15,823 nucleotides of DNA from Bradyrhizobiaceae bacterium (GTDB lineage Bacteria > Pseudomonadota > Alphaproteobacteria > Rhizobiales > Hyphomicrobiaceae), in contig CANJPN010000077.1 in assembly GCA_947475855.1 (NCBI GenBank), positions 1 to 15,823 of the forward strand, written 5' to 3'. Below, in pieces: positions 14,586-15,823 of the stretch (the stretch's first letter is position 1; each line of letters begins with the position of its first letter). The position numbers and the translations under genes are program-made. Below the pieces are notes generated by a model. It was not told the origin of the DNA. It ran no database searches and saw only the letters and a program-made list of their open reading frames with translations.

Positions 14586-15440
14586 TTACAGCTTGAATTC
14601 GACGATCTTGCTCTTCTGCTCACCCAGCTTCTGGATGTTGAGGTGCATCACGTCGCCGACCTTCAGGAAGGTCGGCGTCGGCTTCTGGCCGAGCGCCACA
14701 CCCGGAGGCGTTCCTGTGGTCACCACGTCACCGGCTTCGAGCATCATGAACTGCGTGATGTAGTGCATCAGGAAGTGGCAGCCGAAGATCATCGTCTTCG
14801 TATTCCCCTTCTGCATGCGGGTTCCGCTTACGTCGAGGAACATGTCGAGGTTCTGCGGATCGCCGACCTCGTCGGGTGTCACGAGCCACGGGCCGAGCGG
14901 ACCCGAGTTCTCCATGCACTTGCCCTTCATCCACTGGCCGCCGGAGCGCTCGATCTGCCAGTCGCGCGCGGACACGTCGTTGCAGATCGTATAGCCGGCG
15001 ATGTAGCCGGGCGCATCGGCTTCCGACACGTAGCGGGCGCGGCGATTGACTACGAATGCGATCTCGAGCTCCCAGTCGAGCTTGCCCGTGCCCTTCGGCA
15101 TCATGATGTCGTCGTTGGGCCCGATGATGCAGTTCGCGAGCTTGTTGAACAGGATCGGCTCCTTCGGGATCGGCATGCCTGCTTCCTTCGCGTGGTCCGC
15201 GTAGTTGAGGCCGACCGCGATGAAGTTCCGGACGTCACCCACCGGGGCACCGAGACGGGCACCGGCGGGGGCCAGCGGCAGGCTCGCCGGATCGATCTTG
15301 CGCAGCTTGTCGATCGAGGCAGGTGCCAGCGTTTCGCCGGAAATATCCTTCACGCGGGCAGACAAGTCGCGGATCGCACCCTGGGCATCCACGATGCCGG
15401 GCTTCTCTTTCCCGGCCGCGCCGAATCGAACGAGCTTCAT
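14586..15440 (-). CDS. Fumarylacetoacetate hydrolase-family protein (2-keto-acid hydratase/hydrolase type)
   Basis: A 284-residue cytoplasmic metalloenzyme of the FAH superfamily. Members hydrolyse C-C bonds of acylpyruvates or hydrate/decarboxylate 2-keto acids in aromatic and related catabolism. Motifs visible are GLNYADHAKEAG (77-88), FNKLANCIIGPND (98-110), the metal ligands Glu124 and Glu126 in DWELE, Asp155 in CNDVSARD, and the C-terminal TGTPPGV (241-247). The N-terminal MKLVRFG is typical of the single-domain bacterial group often annotated as ureidoglycolate lyase or 2-hydroxyhepta-2,4-diene-1,7-dioate isomerase; the exact substrate is not predictable. The start is ATG 15440 because AGGAG precedes it by 6 bases; the frame is open to 15500 but the extra 20 residues look non-coding. 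The GlcG-like gene follows on the same strand. Confidence 0.94.
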   Translation of the reverse strand: MKLVRFGAAGKEKPGIVDAQGAIRDLSARVKDISGETLAPASIDKLRKIDPASLPLAPAGARLGAPVGDVRNFIAVGLNYADHAKEAGMPIPKEPILFNKLANCIIGPNDDIMMPKGTGKLDWELEIAFVVNRRARYVSEADAPGYIAGYTICNDVSARDWQIERSGGQWMKGKCMENSGPLGPWLVTPDEVGDPQNLDMFLDVSGTRMQKGNTKTMIFGCHFLMHYITQFMMLEAGDVVTTGTPPGVALGQKPTPTFLKVGDVMHLNIQKLGEQKSKIVEFKL

Positions 15441-15713
15441 GTTATTCTCCTGCTGCTTGGTCACCCGAGTATGGAATTCGGTTTGAACGGTTAAGCCCAT
15501 GGCAGATCGTCGTAAAGCGATAATCTGCGGGCCGCGTTCATCATTTCACCGCAACGCCTGGAATCACGTATGAGCATCAGCTGTTGCCGCAGTCGCCTTG
15601 GCGACGCCGCACGCCAGGAGTAAACCGGTGCATGCAGGTCAGGAAAACGAAGCTTGTATCTCGGCCGTCAGCCTCCGAATAGAACTCCGAATTAAACTGG
15701 GCAAAGACATCGG
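15441..15713. other. Divergent intergenic region
   Basis: This 273-base gap separates the FAH-family start (minus) from the start of the final partial gene (plus). It must contain both promoters. I see no strong sigma-70 pair; TTGTAT at 15654-15659 is a possible -35 box for the rightward gene, without a good -10 at proper spacing. A tiny frame of 17 codons (15570-15623) is the only ATG-started frame with a possible ribosome binding site. Confidence 0.4.
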
Positions 15714-15823
15714 ATGAACGATACGTCCCCCGCGCTGTTCGCAACTTGGACGCCCCGCGTGGCGCTCTTTGCTGGCGCGCTGATCGTCATGGCGATTCTG
15801 CTGCACCGGCTGCTCGGCATGCC
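15714..15823 (+). CDS. N-terminal fragment of a small membrane protein, possibly DUF1499-type
   Basis: Only the first 36 codons are present; the gene runs off the right edge. The sequence has a short polar start (MNDTSPALFATWTPR) and then a hydrophobic segment of about 20 residues (VALFAGALIVMAILL, followed by HRLLGMP). This should be a membrane span or an uncleaved signal anchor. The pattern of W-x-x-R, a hydrophobic stretch, then LHR and a small-residue loop resembles the beginning of DUF1499 proteins in Rhizobiales, but this is a weak recollection. The ribosome binding site is poor (ACATCGG before the ATG). It is divergent from the FAH-family gene. Confidence 0.55.
   Translation, partial: MNDTSPALFATWTPRVALFAGALIVMAILLHRLLGM

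Noticed and set aside
14367..15494. Plus-strand frame (375 codons) opposite the FAH-family and GlcG-like genes
   Set aside because: It is antisense to two genes with clear catalytic or family motifs and has no motifs of its own.
14586..15500. Longer version of the FAH-family protein starting near 15500
   Set aside because: The family begins with MKLVRFG, and that ATG has an AGGAG at proper spacing. The additional 20 residues show no conservation signal.

Overview
The window is GC-rich bacterial chromosome with dense, short-gapped genes on both strands. Several features point to an alphaproteobacterium, most likely Hyphomicrobiales (Bradyrhizobium/Xanthobacteraceae-like): two tandem Bug/TctC-type periplasmic binding proteins, an NtaA-type flavin monooxygenase, a GlcG/HbpS-type protein, a fumarylacetoacetate-hydrolase-fold enzyme, and a CCCTCTC...GAGAGGG intergenic hairpin followed by GGGTCGGGATGAGGGC. 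A betaproteobacterium cannot be excluded. No rRNA, tRNA, CRISPR array, transposase or integrase was seen.

Left part (1-9061). The window opens in the last 48 codons of a c-type cytochrome, probably of the cytochrome P460 family. Convergent to it, on the minus strand, lies one very large gene (190-6573) for a fully reducing single-module type I polyketide synthase with the order KS-AT-DH-(structural KR)-ER-KR-ACP and no thioesterase. A 107-base divergent gap separates it from two translationally coupled radical SAM genes on the plus strand (6681-7775 and 7772-9061). They look like one member each of two biotin-synthase-related families (remembered as COG1856 and COG2516) that include the two-component LipS1/LipS2 lipoyl synthases. 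A perfect 13-bp inverted repeat lies inside the 3' end of the first radical SAM gene and supplies part of an extra C-terminal tail.

Middle (9062-10333). After a 246-base gap comes an unrecognised two-transmembrane protein whose cytoplasmic part has a TIR-like arrangement of motifs.

Right part (10334-15823). This looks like a small-molecule uptake and catabolism region. Two tandem solute-binding proteins (minus) diverge from a class NtaA/SnaA/DmoA flavin-dependent monooxygenase (plus). That gene converges, across a hairpin repeat, on a minus-strand pair: a fumarylacetoacetate-hydrolase-family enzyme followed by a secreted GlcG/HbpS-type protein. The window ends in the first codons of a small membrane protein. 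A plausible joint role is capture of an organic acid or heteroatom-containing compound, oxidative cleavage by the monooxygenase, and hydrolysis or hydration of a keto acid. The substrate cannot be read from sequence.

The most interesting element is the divergent pairing of a reducing PKS with a LipS-like radical SAM pair. It suggests either a lipoate-type sulfur-insertion system next to a PKS by chance, or an undescribed pathway in which a PKS-made saturated acyl chain is modified at unactivated carbons.
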